NCBI GenBank assembly: GCA_012274445.1
Contig: JAAROD010000029.1
Coordinates: 1,674,001-1,738,000, forward strand
Length of the DNA: 64,000 nucleotides
From: Sclerotiophoma versabilis
Taxonomy: Eukaryota > Ascomycota > Dothideomycetes > Pleosporales > Didymellaceae
Direction of reading: 5' to 3'
Under the pieces are notes generated by a model. That model was not told where the DNA came from, did not search any database, and saw only the letters and a program-made list of their open reading frames with translations. The first letter of the stretch is position 1, and every line of letters begins with the position of its first letter. The position numbers and the translations under genes are program-made. Of the stretch, positions 44,636-55,257 are shown in pieces.

Positions 44636-45859
44636 ATGGCCGACGCATACACCTCCCACTTTGGCATCAACAACATCCCATACGGCATTGCAAGCTCCAC
44701 CAAGCGACCACAGCCCCAGGCTGCCACGCGAATTGGCGATCAAGTCATCTTCCTGGCCGAGCTGGCAGCCCTCGAGTCTTTCAAGTCAATCAGCGCAGAC
44801 CTCACGGCCCTCTTCTCACAGCCCACACTGAACGCCTTCGCGGCCCAGTCGCAGCAAGTGCACGCCCAAGTGCGCACCGCCATCCAGGATGCCTACAGCG
44901 CCCGCCAGCACGCCTCTGCGAGCGAGCCCATCGCACACGTGACGCTGCACCTGCCCGTCGCAATTGGCGACTTCACCGACTACTCAGCGTCCGCGAACCA
45001 CGTGCTCAACGCCGGCGAAGCCATAATGGGCACACGCGTCTTCCCGCCCGCATTCCACAAATACCCCGTCGGCTACGCAGGGCGCTGCTCCTCCATCAGC
45101 ATCAGCGGGACGCCCGTCACACGCCCCTTGGGGCAGTACATTGCAGACTACAGCGCAGCAACAAAGGAGATCATCTTCGGCCCGTCGCGCGCGCTGGACT
45201 ACGAGCTCGAAATCGGCGCCGTCATCGGCCGCCCTGTAGCACCAGGCACATATCTGTCCGCCGCAGACGCAGACGTGCACATATTCGGCCTCGTGCTGGT
45301 CAACGACTGGAGCGCGCGCGACATCCAGGGGCTCGAGATGAACCCTCTCGGCCCCTTCAACGGGAAGAACTTTGGCACTTCGGTGTCCCCGTGGGTCGTC
45401 ACGCTGGACGCGCTGCGGGCGCATCAGATCCGCGCGCCGGAGCGAATGGGTCCTGAAGCACCCTTCATGCACGACGACTCGGCGGTGAATTACGATATCC
45501 GACTGTCTGCTGCGCTGAAGCGGAATGGGTCTTCCACTACGACGTGCCGCGTTGGGTTCGACACCATGTACTGGACGTTTAGGCATATGCTTGCGCACCA
45601 TGTTGTCGGTGGGTGTGGGCTTCGCACGGGCGATCTGGTGGCTAGCGGGACGGTGAGCGGCGAGCAGGACCATGAGCATGGGTGTTTGCTTGAGCTGACC
45701 AAGAACGGGAGGGAGGCCAGCACGCTGAGTGATGGGAGTGAGTTGCGGTACCTTGTGGATGGGGACGAGGTGATTTACGAGGCTGTCGTTGGTGATGGGA
45801 GCGCGGGGATTGGCTTCGGAGCTTGTGTGGGTGTGGTAAAGCCGGCGAGGCAGCTGTAG
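44636..45859 (+). CDS. Fumarylacetoacetase-family hydrolase
   Basis: Single exon, 407 residues, the full fumarylacetoacetase length with both the N-terminal SH3-like and the C-terminal FAH domains. Catalytic and metal residues visible: IGDFTDY with a following NH at the position of the general-base His, PVGYAGRCSSI, YELEIG (two metal-ligand Glu), NDWSARDIQ (metal Asp and Gln), GPFNGKNFGTSVSPWVV (Lys) and LLELTKNG (Glu). The reaction in the family is hydrolysis of a C-C bond in an acyl-diketo acid; in tyrosine breakdown it gives fumarate and acetoacetate. DY(S)ASANH replaces the more usual DFYSSRQH, so it may be a paralogue that accepts another acylpyruvate, such as a ring-cleavage product from the neighbouring dioxygenase. 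No other homogentisate-pathway gene is in the window. Confidence 0.9.
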   Translation: MADAYTSHFGINNIPYGIASSTKRPQPQAATRIGDQVIFLAELAALESFKSISADLTALFSQPTLNAFAAQSQQVHAQVRTAIQDAYSARQHASASEPIAHVTLHLPVAIGDFTDYSASANHVLNAGEAIMGTRVFPPAFHKYPVGYAGRCSSISISGTPVTRPLGQYIADYSAATKEIIFGPSRALDYELEIGAVIGRPVAPGTYLSAADADVHIFGLVLVNDWSARDIQGLEMNPLGPFNGKNFGTSVSPWVVTLDALRAHQIRAPERMGPEAPFMHDDSAVNYDIRLSAALKRNGSSTTTCRVGFDTMYWTFRHMLAHHVVGGCGLRTGDLVASGTVSGEQDHEHGCLLELTKNGREASTLSDGSELRYLVDGDEVIYEAVVGDGSAGIGFGACVGVVKPARQL

Positions 45860-46068
45860 GGACCAAGTTTTAGTCGAGAAAACCTAAACATGCTACTGAG
45901 AGCATTTCAACACTCAAAATATGGCGTCAGTTGATGTCTTGATTCGTTTCATTCGTCGTCTCTTCTATGGCGACGCGTCGATGCATCGAACCCACCCAGC
46001 GTCCGCCTTTTGATATCCCAAACCCGCATGTGTATGCTTACCACCATCCTTCTCACCGCACTCTCCAC

Positions 46069-47034
46069 TCATCTCAGGCCGGCCAGACGACGCTCCTGGA
46101 CCTCGGACAGCGCCCGGCTGCCGCTCAAGAAGGCGACGACGCCAACAACACCCGCAGCAGGCAGCGTCTGGAAGAGGTTCCAGCTCGTGTAGTAGAGGAA
46201 GAAGACGCCCTCCATGGCGATGATGGATCCGTAGAACAGGGCGTGCGAGACGGGCGCCGCACCGAGCGCCTTGCTCAGGTGGCTGACGTTGGCACCCAGT
46301 GTCGCCCAGAGACCCAGCAGGATGGGGAGCGCGGCGGCAACAGCGGCGGCAAAGACGATGCTGATCATCTTGGGCGGCGACTTGGGGTCTTCGCGGAAGA
46401 TGTGGTGGATCTCGGCCTCGGCGGCGTAGCGGAGCGGCGCCTCGGGGATGGCGAGCGGGACGTTGGCATCGCGCGTCACGCTCAGGTCGAAGAGCTTCTG
46501 CTTGTACGGCGTGGACGAGCCGAATGCGCCAATGACGAGCGAGGCGGGAATCGGCTTCGAGGCCGTGAGGAATTGGTGGGGCAGGTCCTTCTGGGTCTGG
46601 GCGTGGTTAGGCGTGTGGGTGCAATTGGGCGGGCTGCTTACCAGAGAGACCTTGGCCTTGCCGCTGTCCTTGACGCTGAGCACGAACGACTCCTCCAGCC
46701 CAGTGGTAGGGTCGGTCAGGGTGAGGAAGGCCTGGTGCGGCCGCTTCGCTGTCTGCCCGTCGACGGTGGTGAGGTCGACCTTCAGCGAGTCGGTTGCGCC
46801 CAGCGACACAGTCTTGGCGAGGGGAGTCGTAGCGCTGAGCCTGGGGATGTCAGTCTTGTGTTTTCCTGTGGTGTGGCAGTCGAGTCGAGCTCACTTGGTC
46901 TTGGAAGCTCCGCCTACGCCAGCGCCTTTGCTGGCAATGGCAACGGTGGCATCTTCGAAGCTCCAGCCGGCCGCAGAGGCAATCGACGCGCCCGAGAGCA
47001 GGAGCGAAGACACGAATCCGAGAGAGAGCTTCAT
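46069..47034 (-). CDS. SWP1: Oligosaccharyltransferase subunit Swp1 / ribophorin II homologue
   Basis: Three exons: 47034-46895, 46840-46642 and 46590-46069, giving 286 residues, the same length as I recall for yeast Swp1. Signal peptide (MKLSLGFVSSLLLSGASIASA), a lumenal beta-rich domain (HQAFLTLTDPTTGLEESFVL), then three C-terminal membrane segments (ISIVFAAAVAAALPILLGLW; HALFYGSIIAMEGVFFLYY; AAGVVGVVAFLSGSRALSE). It is a structural subunit of the ER complex that transfers N-glycans to nascent proteins. The second intron (46591-46641, GTAAGC...CCCAG) is 51 bp without a stop, so retention would add 17 residues without a frameshift. Confidence 0.9.
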
Positions 47035-47702
47035 GGTTGACGTGTGCAAAGACAAGAGTGAACGCGGAGCTCAAGAGTGCCAGAGGGATTCGTGTCTAGT
47101 TCGGTGCAGCTGCGTCAGCTCGCACGGGCCGCCGAACAACTCGTCACGTGTGATGCAAGCTCACATAGACCTCTTGCAGACAGCAATCGCCAGCATCAAA
47201 CGGTGACATATCCAATCACACTCTTCACGCGTGACGACAGCAAAGACAATAGGTACCTATCTAAAGTGAATACGACGCCGAAACCAGTGAGAAGCAGGAA
47301 AAAAGATGAGAACAGAAATAAAACCATCACTCTAGCCACCCGTCTCTTCTCCCCATCTCTGCATAATCACCTCGTTCCTCCTGCTTAGTGTCTTTGGCAA
47401 GGTGAATTGGAAAGCTGAGGTGAAACGTAGAGTGAAGAGTTGGATAAATAGTAAGATACAGACCACTACAGCGGCGGTGCGCGTGTTAAGACGAGGAGAG
47501 AGACAGGTGAGTGTCCGCGTGGGTCGAATGGTGTAGTGTGTAGTGCAGTGCAGTGTGTAGTGCAGTGGTACGGGATGTGACAGGCATATGAGGCGACGGA
47601 GTGAATTCAAGATGGATGTATGTATTCTACTCAGGTCGTGGTGATGAGATTTACTTTGCACTGTGTACTGCCTGCGTCAAGCCCCCTCCCACTCCCACCC
47701 TC
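47035..47702. other. Intergenic, 0.7 kb, with GTGTAGTGCA microsatellite
   Basis: Promoter of SWP1 and 3' flank of the EF-hand gene. A tract of gtgtagtgcagtgcagtgtg type repeats occupies about 47531-47568. Nothing else supported. Confidence 0.45.
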
Positions 47703-48985
47703 TCACCCCGTCGCAGGTGCAGCCCCGTTCTCGGTGCCGCCGCCGCCTGTCAAGCTCGCCATGAACTCCTGATATCGGAATACCTCGCCCCGGCCTAGTC
47801 CCTTCCCGCCCTTGCCGAACGCCCGTCGCCCGCTGAAGCCTTCAACGACCATGTCAATCTCCCGCTCCGTCAGCCGGTGCTCACCAGCGTCGGGCGCAGT
47901 GTGTAGCAGCGCATCCTTCAGCTCGGCCAGATCGATCTGGCCATCGTCTCCATCGTCAAAGGCTTCGAAGGCGGCACTCAGCTCGTTGGGCCGCGATAGG
48001 CCGCCGAGCAGGTCGGAGAGTGTGTTGAGGTAGGTGGCGAGGTTTATCGACTGGGCGCCGTTGAAGTAGGCGGCTAGTGTGGAAGGGGTGGCGGAGAGAC
48101 CGAGCTGGGACAGCATGTCGGCGACGTCGGCGGCGTTGACGTGGCCGTCGTCGTCGCGGTCCATGACGCTGAAGGACTCGCGCATGCTGTGCAGCAGCGG
48201 CGGGGGCAGTTTCGAGAGGGCGTCGTTTGTGGTCTGGCGGATCATCTGCGGCCGGGCGGGGGCGCGTTGAGCGGGTTTTGTATCGATGAGGGCGGGCTTG
48301 GTGTCGACGATGGCGGGCTTGGTGTCGACGATGGCGGGCTTGGAGGGGAACAAGGGGGCCTCGATGGTCGCTTCGACTGCCTTCTCGACTGGTGCTGTGC
48401 TGCTGCGCGGGACGAGGGGTGGCGTGCTCGATCGCTCCCTGCCGCCGTCGAACTTTGCGGCGAGCGATGCTGTGCTGAGTGGGCGTGCGGTGGCGCTTGT
48501 GGAGCTGGACGTGTTGCGTGTGTACTCTGGCCGCTCTGTCCGGTCGCGGGCGGGCGAGAGCAGCTGCGGGCCGGGCGACAGTGGCTCTCGCGAGGGCGAG
48601 CGCAGTTCCCGTGAAGGCGATCGCAGTTCTCGCGACGGCGAGCGCAGATGTGAGGGCGAGCCGGGCGGCTCTCCTGCGCCTGCAGTGCCTCCGGTCTTCA
48701 GCCAGGGCGGCGCGTTCTGCGAGGCATTGTTGGTGGTGGCCGGGCGGAGCGGCGCTGGCGACAGCGCGCCCGGCGTCTCCTTGGGCTTCAGCGGCGAGCT
48801 GGTGGGTGTCGAGGGGCGCGCTGTCGACGGCGAGCCCTGTCGGACGGAGCCCGGGCGGCCAAAGGGCGACTGGCGCGAGCCGCGGGCGCTGTTGAAGAAG
48901 AGCGGCGACGGCTTCGGGTCTGGGGGCGCCGACTGCAGCATGTTAGCCGGGGCGCGCAGAGGCAGGAGCGCGGGGCGCATACCAT
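47703..48985 (-). CDS. EF-hand protein, myosin regulatory light chain-like, with long disordered N-terminus
   Basis: The main exon ends at a stop at 47703. The start can be ATG 48941 (412 residues, no intron). Alternatively a single-codon exon ATG 48985-48983 joins 48932 by a 50-bp intron (GTATGC, GCTAAC branch, CTGCAG), giving M-SAPPDPKPSP and 410 residues; I favour the spliced form. Residues 1-260 are Ser/Pro/Arg-rich, with tandem repeats of RELRSPS and of KPAIVDT. The C-terminal 150 residues are a calmodulin-like pair of lobes: FSVMDRDDDGHVNAADVADM (a canonical EF loop), FEAFDDGDDGQIDLAELKDA, and a degenerate final lobe. The pattern fits fungal myosin regulatory light chain (Rlc1/Mlc2-like), acting in the cytokinetic ring. 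The lobe boundaries are clear; the identity is less so. Confidence 0.8.
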
Positions 48986-49413
48986 GATGTGGTGTCTCTG
49001 AGCGCTGCGCTGCTGGCTCGCTCGATTCGGCGACGGTGCAGCGTGTTTGGCCTGTGTTGACGGTCGCGCGCGCCCCAGCAACGGCGCCGCCAAGCCGCCT
49101 AGCCCTGCCCACCGACAGGCGCTGCAGCCTGCAATCCAGGGTCCACTGCATGTCCGCCGGGCGCCCCTCGACACTGTGTAGCACGTGAAGGTCGATTGCG
49201 CTCAGCATTCCTCGACCAGCGGCGCGAGGAACTGCTGCACCCGCGCGTGCCCCGTCCGCACAGGCGAGCCCGGCGCAGCACCCAGCGCACCCAGCGCCGG
49301 CCCCGCTGCGGAGCGCGACTACCCCTGTGGGGCCCCTAGCGCGAGGTGCGGCAGATCCACCAGATCCACGCCATGCCCGCGACGGTGCAGTCGTGGAGAC
49401 GACGGACACACCC
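48986..49413. promoter_or_regulatory. GC-rich divergent promoter, EF-hand gene / AFI1 homologue
   Basis: About 430 bp between the divergent starts. Very GC-rich; open frames run through on both strands because stops are rare, not because of coding. Confidence 0.45.
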
Positions 49414-50014
49414 ATGGCAGACGTGATGGCACAACGACCGGGCGGGCCGTCGACCGCCTCTGCCCAGCCGGGCGGCCTGCAGCGCCAGCCCTCGTTCTCG
49501 TCGTTCCCGCCCTCGCGCTCGCCCTCGCTCTCGGTGCGCAACGATGCCCGCAAGGCGCGCTCCCCGCAGCCGCCCATGCTCCCTGAAGCCGGCGACGACG
49601 ACGCGACTGCGCCCTCGTCGCGCGCCTCGGCCCAGTCGCACGCACGCAGCCCCGCCGTGAGCAGGCTGCGCTCGCAGTACCCCGCCGACGCCGTCGAGCG
49701 CCATGTCGAGTACATCCTGGTCGCCTCCTTCGACATTGACCGCGGGTCGGTCATGGAGAACCAGTACCCGGCCGCCATCAGCGGAGACGAGACGACCCTG
49801 GCCGAGCTCATGCTGCCCGACCAGGTCCACTCGCGCGCCCAGGACTGGACCATCTTCTTCCTCCACAAGGACACCACCACCGAGGAGGAGGAGAAGGAGG
49901 CCCGGAGAGAGCGCAGACGCAAGCGCCGCCGCCGGAAAGAGGGGCATCTTGATGGCCACGAAGAGGCCGACGACGGCGACGCAGAGGCCGACGACGACGA
50001 CGATGATCATGGCC

Positions 50015-50047
<33 letters not shown>

Positions 50048-51879
50048 AAGACACAGAGGGCACCGACGAGGAACAGGACCCTGACGGCCCCCCCCTCGTC
50101 TATGTCCTCAACCTCGTCAACACCAAGCAGGACAACACCGTCAAGCGCGGCGCCGTCGTCAAAGCCATGGCCATCTGCACCCGGCACTCCTTCTTGCACA
50201 TATACAAGCCTCTGCTCCTGTTGGCGCTGGAGGAGTACTTCCGCCATCCCGTCATCGACACCCTCGCCTCGCTCTACAACGCTCTCAACGCCATGGACCT
50301 GTCTCTGCTGCCCAAGCTGTCCCCCCTCGAGAGCTTTGTGCTACATGCCACCGACGCCAAAGACATGTTCATCGAAAAGTTCGAGCAGATGATACGCCAA
50401 CAAAAGGCTGCTGACGCCGAGAGGGCCTCCCTATCGTCCACAGATTCGCACCCAAAGAGGATTGCGTACCTGCTCCCACGAGACACGCACGAGATCGAGT
50501 CCAAGATCAACTACAACGGCATTCCTGTGCCGGTGAAAGTGCCCTCTGCGCTGAGTCCCGAGACCGTGGGTGACTTCTCGCTCATCAAGCTCATCCAGAC
50601 CTTCTCCATACCACACGCGACACAACCCCAACCCTTCGCCCTACACCCACATCTCACCACCAGTGGCGCCTATACCCATCCCATCATCGTTCTAGTCAAT
50701 GCGCTCCTAACCCAGAAGCGCATCATCTTCATCGGCCACAACCGCCCATCGAGCGAAGTCGCCGAAGCAGTGCTTGCAGCATGTGCCCTAGCATCTGGCG
50801 GCATCCTACGCGGCTTCGTCCGCCACGCCTTCCCATACACCGACCTGACCAAAGTGGACGACCTCCTCAAAGTCCCCGGCTTTATCGCTGGTGTCACGAA
50901 TCCAACCTTCTCCTTTAAGCCAGAGTGGTGGGACGTCCTATGCGACCTCCCCACCGGCCGCATGAAGATCAGCAATCGCATCGAAGCAGCCTCGCCAACT
51001 GACGGATCTCTCTACTTCCAGCAGCATGGCATCCCCGTCAGCGGTCCAGGCAGCGCTATGAGCTCTGAGAAACAGGGCGGCGTGGACACGACGGGCGACA
51101 ACGCGTTCATGGAGAGCATGCTCCAAGCCATAGCGAACCGCCATGGCGAGAACGCTATTCGAGCGAAGTGGCGCTCCTGGATCTTGAAGTTTACTCGCAT
51201 TGCCGCCGCCTTTGAAGAAACCGTCTACGGCGCCTCAGCTCTATATATCGGTTCCCACGAGACCGACGTCGGTGCATACGGCGTCTCAGGCCACGGCTAC
51301 GTATGGCCAGACGAGCACTCCCGCCTCCGCGAACTCGCCGCCAACGTGCATCGCATCGAGGGCTGGCGCAGCACAAGGAGCTATTACAGCTGCGTCCAGG
51401 ACCTGGCAAGACACTGGAATAAACGACCTGTGCGCGGCATCGATCTGCACCACCAGCACGACAAGCTGAGGTGTCTAAAACTCACACACGATCAATCTGC
51501 CGCCATCTACCTCGCACTCGCCCGCTGTGTCGGGGAGGCCGGGTCTCCCAACGCAAGTGCATCAGGATCTGAAGCAGACCTGTCAAGTGCAGTGCAACAT
51601 CTCACCCTCGCGAACGATCCCGAGAGAAGACCGGGAGAAAAGCTGCAGTACGACACTATCCTGCAGTTTCTGTGCGTTATACCGGAGAGTAATGTCGGGC
51701 TGTTCTATCTCAGCCTGGGCCTGTTCCACCCCAGACAAGACGTCAGACTGGCGGTCGTCAAGCTGCTGGAGAGAATCATGGACCACCCCGCAGGACGCTA
51801 CTTCTGGACCAGTCTAGGCCGATTCGCCAAACTGGCTTTCTTCAGGGTGAAGAGGGAGGAGAGCGGTCCGCCCAAGTAG
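49414..51879 (+). CDS. AFI1: Afi1-like DENN-type protein (Arf3 docking and polarity-axis domains)
   Basis: Single exon, 821 residues from ATG 49414; the open frame extends upstream only through GC-rich sequence with a GTG. Residues 97-300 match the Afi1 docking domain (VEYILVASFDIDRGSV, QYPAAISGDE, LMLPDQVHSRAQDWTIFFLH, VYVLNLVNTKQD). They are followed by the SPA / DENN-like region (NALLTQKRIIFIGHNRPSSE, ACALASGGILRGFVRHAFPY, VPGFIAGVTNP, WWDVLCDL). In yeast the protein binds GTP-Arf3 and helps set the polarity axis; DENN proteins are Rab exchange factors. A long acidic and basic insertion (about 155-225: RRKRRRRK, then an Asp/Gly-rich run) interrupts the docking domain. Confidence 0.88.
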
Positions 51880-52256
51880 ATCCATCTCATCTAGACGATG
51901 CATGCAGCAAAGCTGACCGCGGAGATATCCATCCATGACACTTATTAGCTGTCATGTACCTTGAAATAAACTACTTGTCTGTATCTTCTGTGTTTCGTAT
52001 GCGAGATACTCTGTGTGCCTTGTCTATCGTGATTGGCTGGTTGTTCTCCTACGCGCCTGCCGCTGCGAGGCTCAGCCGCGGATTGGCCCCCTCCTGCAGC
52101 ACCCACGAGGCTGTATCTCTCGTCTTACCTCTTGAGATCAGCTGGTGCTTTATACTCCCATCCCTCGGCGTTCGACAAAGTGTATAACTAATCCACGGCG
52201 GCGGGTTTACCACTCGATGTACAACGGCTGCATGTGCGTGGCTATCTGACGGTGTC
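51880..52256. other. Intergenic, promoter of the first kinase gene
   Basis: About 380 bp; no gene or clear element seen apart from a short pyrimidine-rich stretch. Confidence 0.4.
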
Positions 52257-55200
52257 ATGTCTGCTGTGAGTGTTATGGCAGGTGTGCAGGAGGGAGGCGA
52301 GGTTTCGAGTGAGGGCTTTGTTGACAACAACACCACGGCCACGTCGAAGCCCCACGACGAAAGTGAGCGGCCGATACAGCATGAAGAGGCCACCGAATCA
52401 AGGACCGAAACCAGTAGTAATAACGACGAGGCTACCTTGCAAGGCTCACTATACGACACTATGAGCGACTGGTCTGAGACGGGGAGAGGTACGCATGTCG
52501 ATTTCGACCCTGGGGAGGTTGTACCTTTGCAAGAAGGTAGGTTACATACAGTACCAGAGCTACTCGAGTTATGCTAATTGCTCAGTCCGCTTTCTTGGCC
52601 AGGGAGGTATAGCATTTGTGTACGAGACAAAAGTTCGGGGCCACAGGCTGGCTTGGAAAAAGATGGGCCTGAGAAGAAAGCCCGGCTTGAAAGAAAAACG
52701 GGAGATCGAGATCCTGAAGAAGCTGAGCCATGCACACATGATACGACTGATGGGCACTTACACGCATCAGAGGGTTCTTGGATTACTACTACATCCTGTG
52801 GCAATATGCGATCTCCACACTTTCTTCGACGATGCTGAGGCGTATTGGGGTAACACAACAGACGAATCTCAGCTGGAACGTCTCAAACAGGTTGGCTATT
52901 TTCCCGACCCTTTGCAAACGCTGAAGCATAAAGCTTGGCCTATCTACTCTCAAATTGGCTGTCTCATATCTGCCGTAGCATATCTTCACGGTCAGAGCAT
53001 TCGCCACAAAGACTTGAACCCCTCAAACATCCTCCTATCGTGTGGCAGACTGTATCTCAGCGACTTCGGCAACGCTACAGACTTCTCCATGTTATCACAA
53101 AGCGCTACCGGCAATGGCGGTGGAACGCCAATGTACTTTTCGCCAGAGGTACGTTTTCCCTTGTAGTGAATAGAAACAACTTCTGACATGGAATCTCCAT
53201 CAGACTGCCAGATATCATGATAGCGGCCGTGCAGCAGACGTGTTCTCGCTTGGTTGTGTGCTTCTCGAGATCCTGGTCTTCCATCACGAAAGTACTCTCC
53301 AACGAATTAGACACGACCAGCCTGATACGAATCCAGCATATCATGCAAATCTACACAAGCTCGATACATGGCTTCCATGGGCAGCAAATCCTAGTCCGAG
53401 AAGACATCACCTTATCCGAGAAGTGCGCATGATGCTGTTGGAAAACCCAGACCAGCGGCCGATAGTGGAAGAGGTTCTATCTCGAACCAGTCTATGCGAC
53501 GCAATGATCAACGAGCCCAAAACTTCCATCTTCGGAGACTGTTGTCGTACTTCATACGTCACCGCAACCTATCATTTGGCACAGCTAGGTGCCGTGCAGA
53601 CAGACCTTCAACACACAAGAAACGCCCTGAAGGAAAGTGAACGCAGTGCAGTAAGAAGTAGACAAGAATTTGTTGACGTAATACAAACATTGAAAGCGAC
53701 ACAGGAGGATAGAGACCGACTTGTCGTGAGTAGATCCTATGTGACGTGTGATATTCATCTAATCCAGTACCAGCGAGAGAGACAAGAACTCGAAACTAAG
53801 TTGCAAACTCGGCATCGAGTGAATTCTGAACGTGAGATTTTATTTAAGCAAAACTTAGAGAGATTGTTCAATACGGAAGTAAGTGAATTAGACTAGAAGA
53901 AGGAGCGATGAATACTGAGAAACTTCAGACGCACCTTCGGGCAGCAGAATTGCGCATAACAGCATACCGTAAAGTTGTCGTCGAGATGGAGGAATCTGTT
54001 AACAGCTTGACTGGAAATGAACCTCAGAGCGTCCGTAGGCTGCCTGATCCCATTCAGGTGTGGGATGAGGAGACGTCAGACGCACAAGACAAAGAGAAGG
54101 CACACCACCCTCTGCAGGTCCAAAGCTTCCAGGGGGCCGAGCAGAGTCGGGAGTCAGTGGATTCAACAATGTCAATCAGCGCGAACGAATCAGCACTGCA
54201 TACCAGTTATTCCACTTCTTCAGTGGCAGCAGAAGCAGATCCCAGCACTTCGGTCGCATATCTTAGTAGCCCGGTCTTTGATACAGACGGAAATCCACCG
54301 GAAAGTCCTGATGCACCATACAGAAGGAGGCGTGTTTCGATGCGCGTCGGGGAGAAGCTGCAACAGGGTTACCAGGCAGAGGAATCGCCTGACACGATAC
54401 GGAAAACCAAGGAAGTGAGCACAGAGAAGCTGAAAGCGCCCATCAATTCGTACATGAGACGCAGCAAAGATGCCAGTTACGGTATCGGTCCCGCACAGCA
54501 ATCAGGAAGGCGAACAACGCGTGACCACACTGCACGAGACGACGACGTACTCGCTGGTCCCTCCCGATCCAGACCTACCGCTGCGACTCGTAAGACTCGC
54601 CTTTCCCATGTAGACTACAGGTACCCTGAGGAAGTCATACCAGTTTTGCCGGCCCATCGAGAAGATAGAAGGGTAACACGACCTCCAGCTCCCATGCATG
54701 AGAGAAGCTATCGATCCCCACGGAGAGACGACAGTCCTACGGACCGCGCATCTGCAGCAACAGCTACGCCTCGTGCGATTGAGCGCTCAGAAACACAAAA
54801 TCTACACCACAGAACCGTTGACAAGAGGCATACACACAACGGCTCGCAGACATTGCCCCGAACTCAATCTCTCGACTTAGTACGCATCCTAAGCACCGCC
54901 CCACAGATAGATGACCCGCTGTATCCGACCCGCTCCCCTCACAATCCCCAATTCGTTTCTACCTCGATATTAAACAGCTCAGATACTGAGGGTGAGTCAG
55001 CAATGGGAACTATCCTCCGCTTTAATCGAGGAGCAAGAAGCGGCCCAGCCACTCACCTGAACAGCACTAGGCTCAACGACGTGCTACAGAAGCGCATACG
55101 ATTCCAAGTTGCGAACGACGATGTACATGGCGATACTCACGACTTTTATAATTCATTTGAGCCGGCAGATGTGGGTGCGCACAGAACCGGCTCAAGGTCC

Positions 55201-55257
55201 AACGGGAAAGTCACAAACATCTTCCAGCAGATAGTTCAGCGTCGAACAAACGCTTAG
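52257..55257 (+). CDS. Atypical Ser/Thr protein kinase with coiled coil and disordered tail (kinase A)
   Basis: Five exons: 52257-52536, 52586-53148, 53204-53725, 53768-53878 and 53920-55257, giving 937 residues. An acidic leader ends in DWSETGRGTHVDFDPGEVVP. The kinase domain is about 94-400: LGQGGIAFVYE loop, LAWKK (Lys118), EIEILKKL, HKDLNPSN (His234, Asp236, Asn238, Asn241), SDFG (Asp253), SPE and GRAADVFSLGC. The usual HRD is HKD, and the catalytic-loop Lys of DLKPxN is Asn238, so activity may be reduced. An FGDCCRTSYVTATYH motif follows the domain. Then comes a short coiled coil whose exon is bounded by 42-bp and 41-bp introns, and a long Ser/Pro-rich tail. Intron 3 is in frame and lacks stops. 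A paralogue lies 2.1 kb downstream. The last intron ends in GAG, so a stop at 53896 is an alternative. Confidence 0.8.

Noticed and set aside
45967..47040. 357-codon plus-strand frame
   Set aside because: Antisense to SWP1 in GC-rich DNA; composition is Arg/Gly/Glu low complexity, whereas the minus strand has clear Swp1 motifs and splice sites.
48942..49922. Minus-strand extension of the EF-hand frame to 739 codons
   Set aside because: Overlaps the AFI1 coding sequence and divergent promoter; GC-rich DNA without stops, no protein-like composition, and better starts exist at 48985 or 48941.
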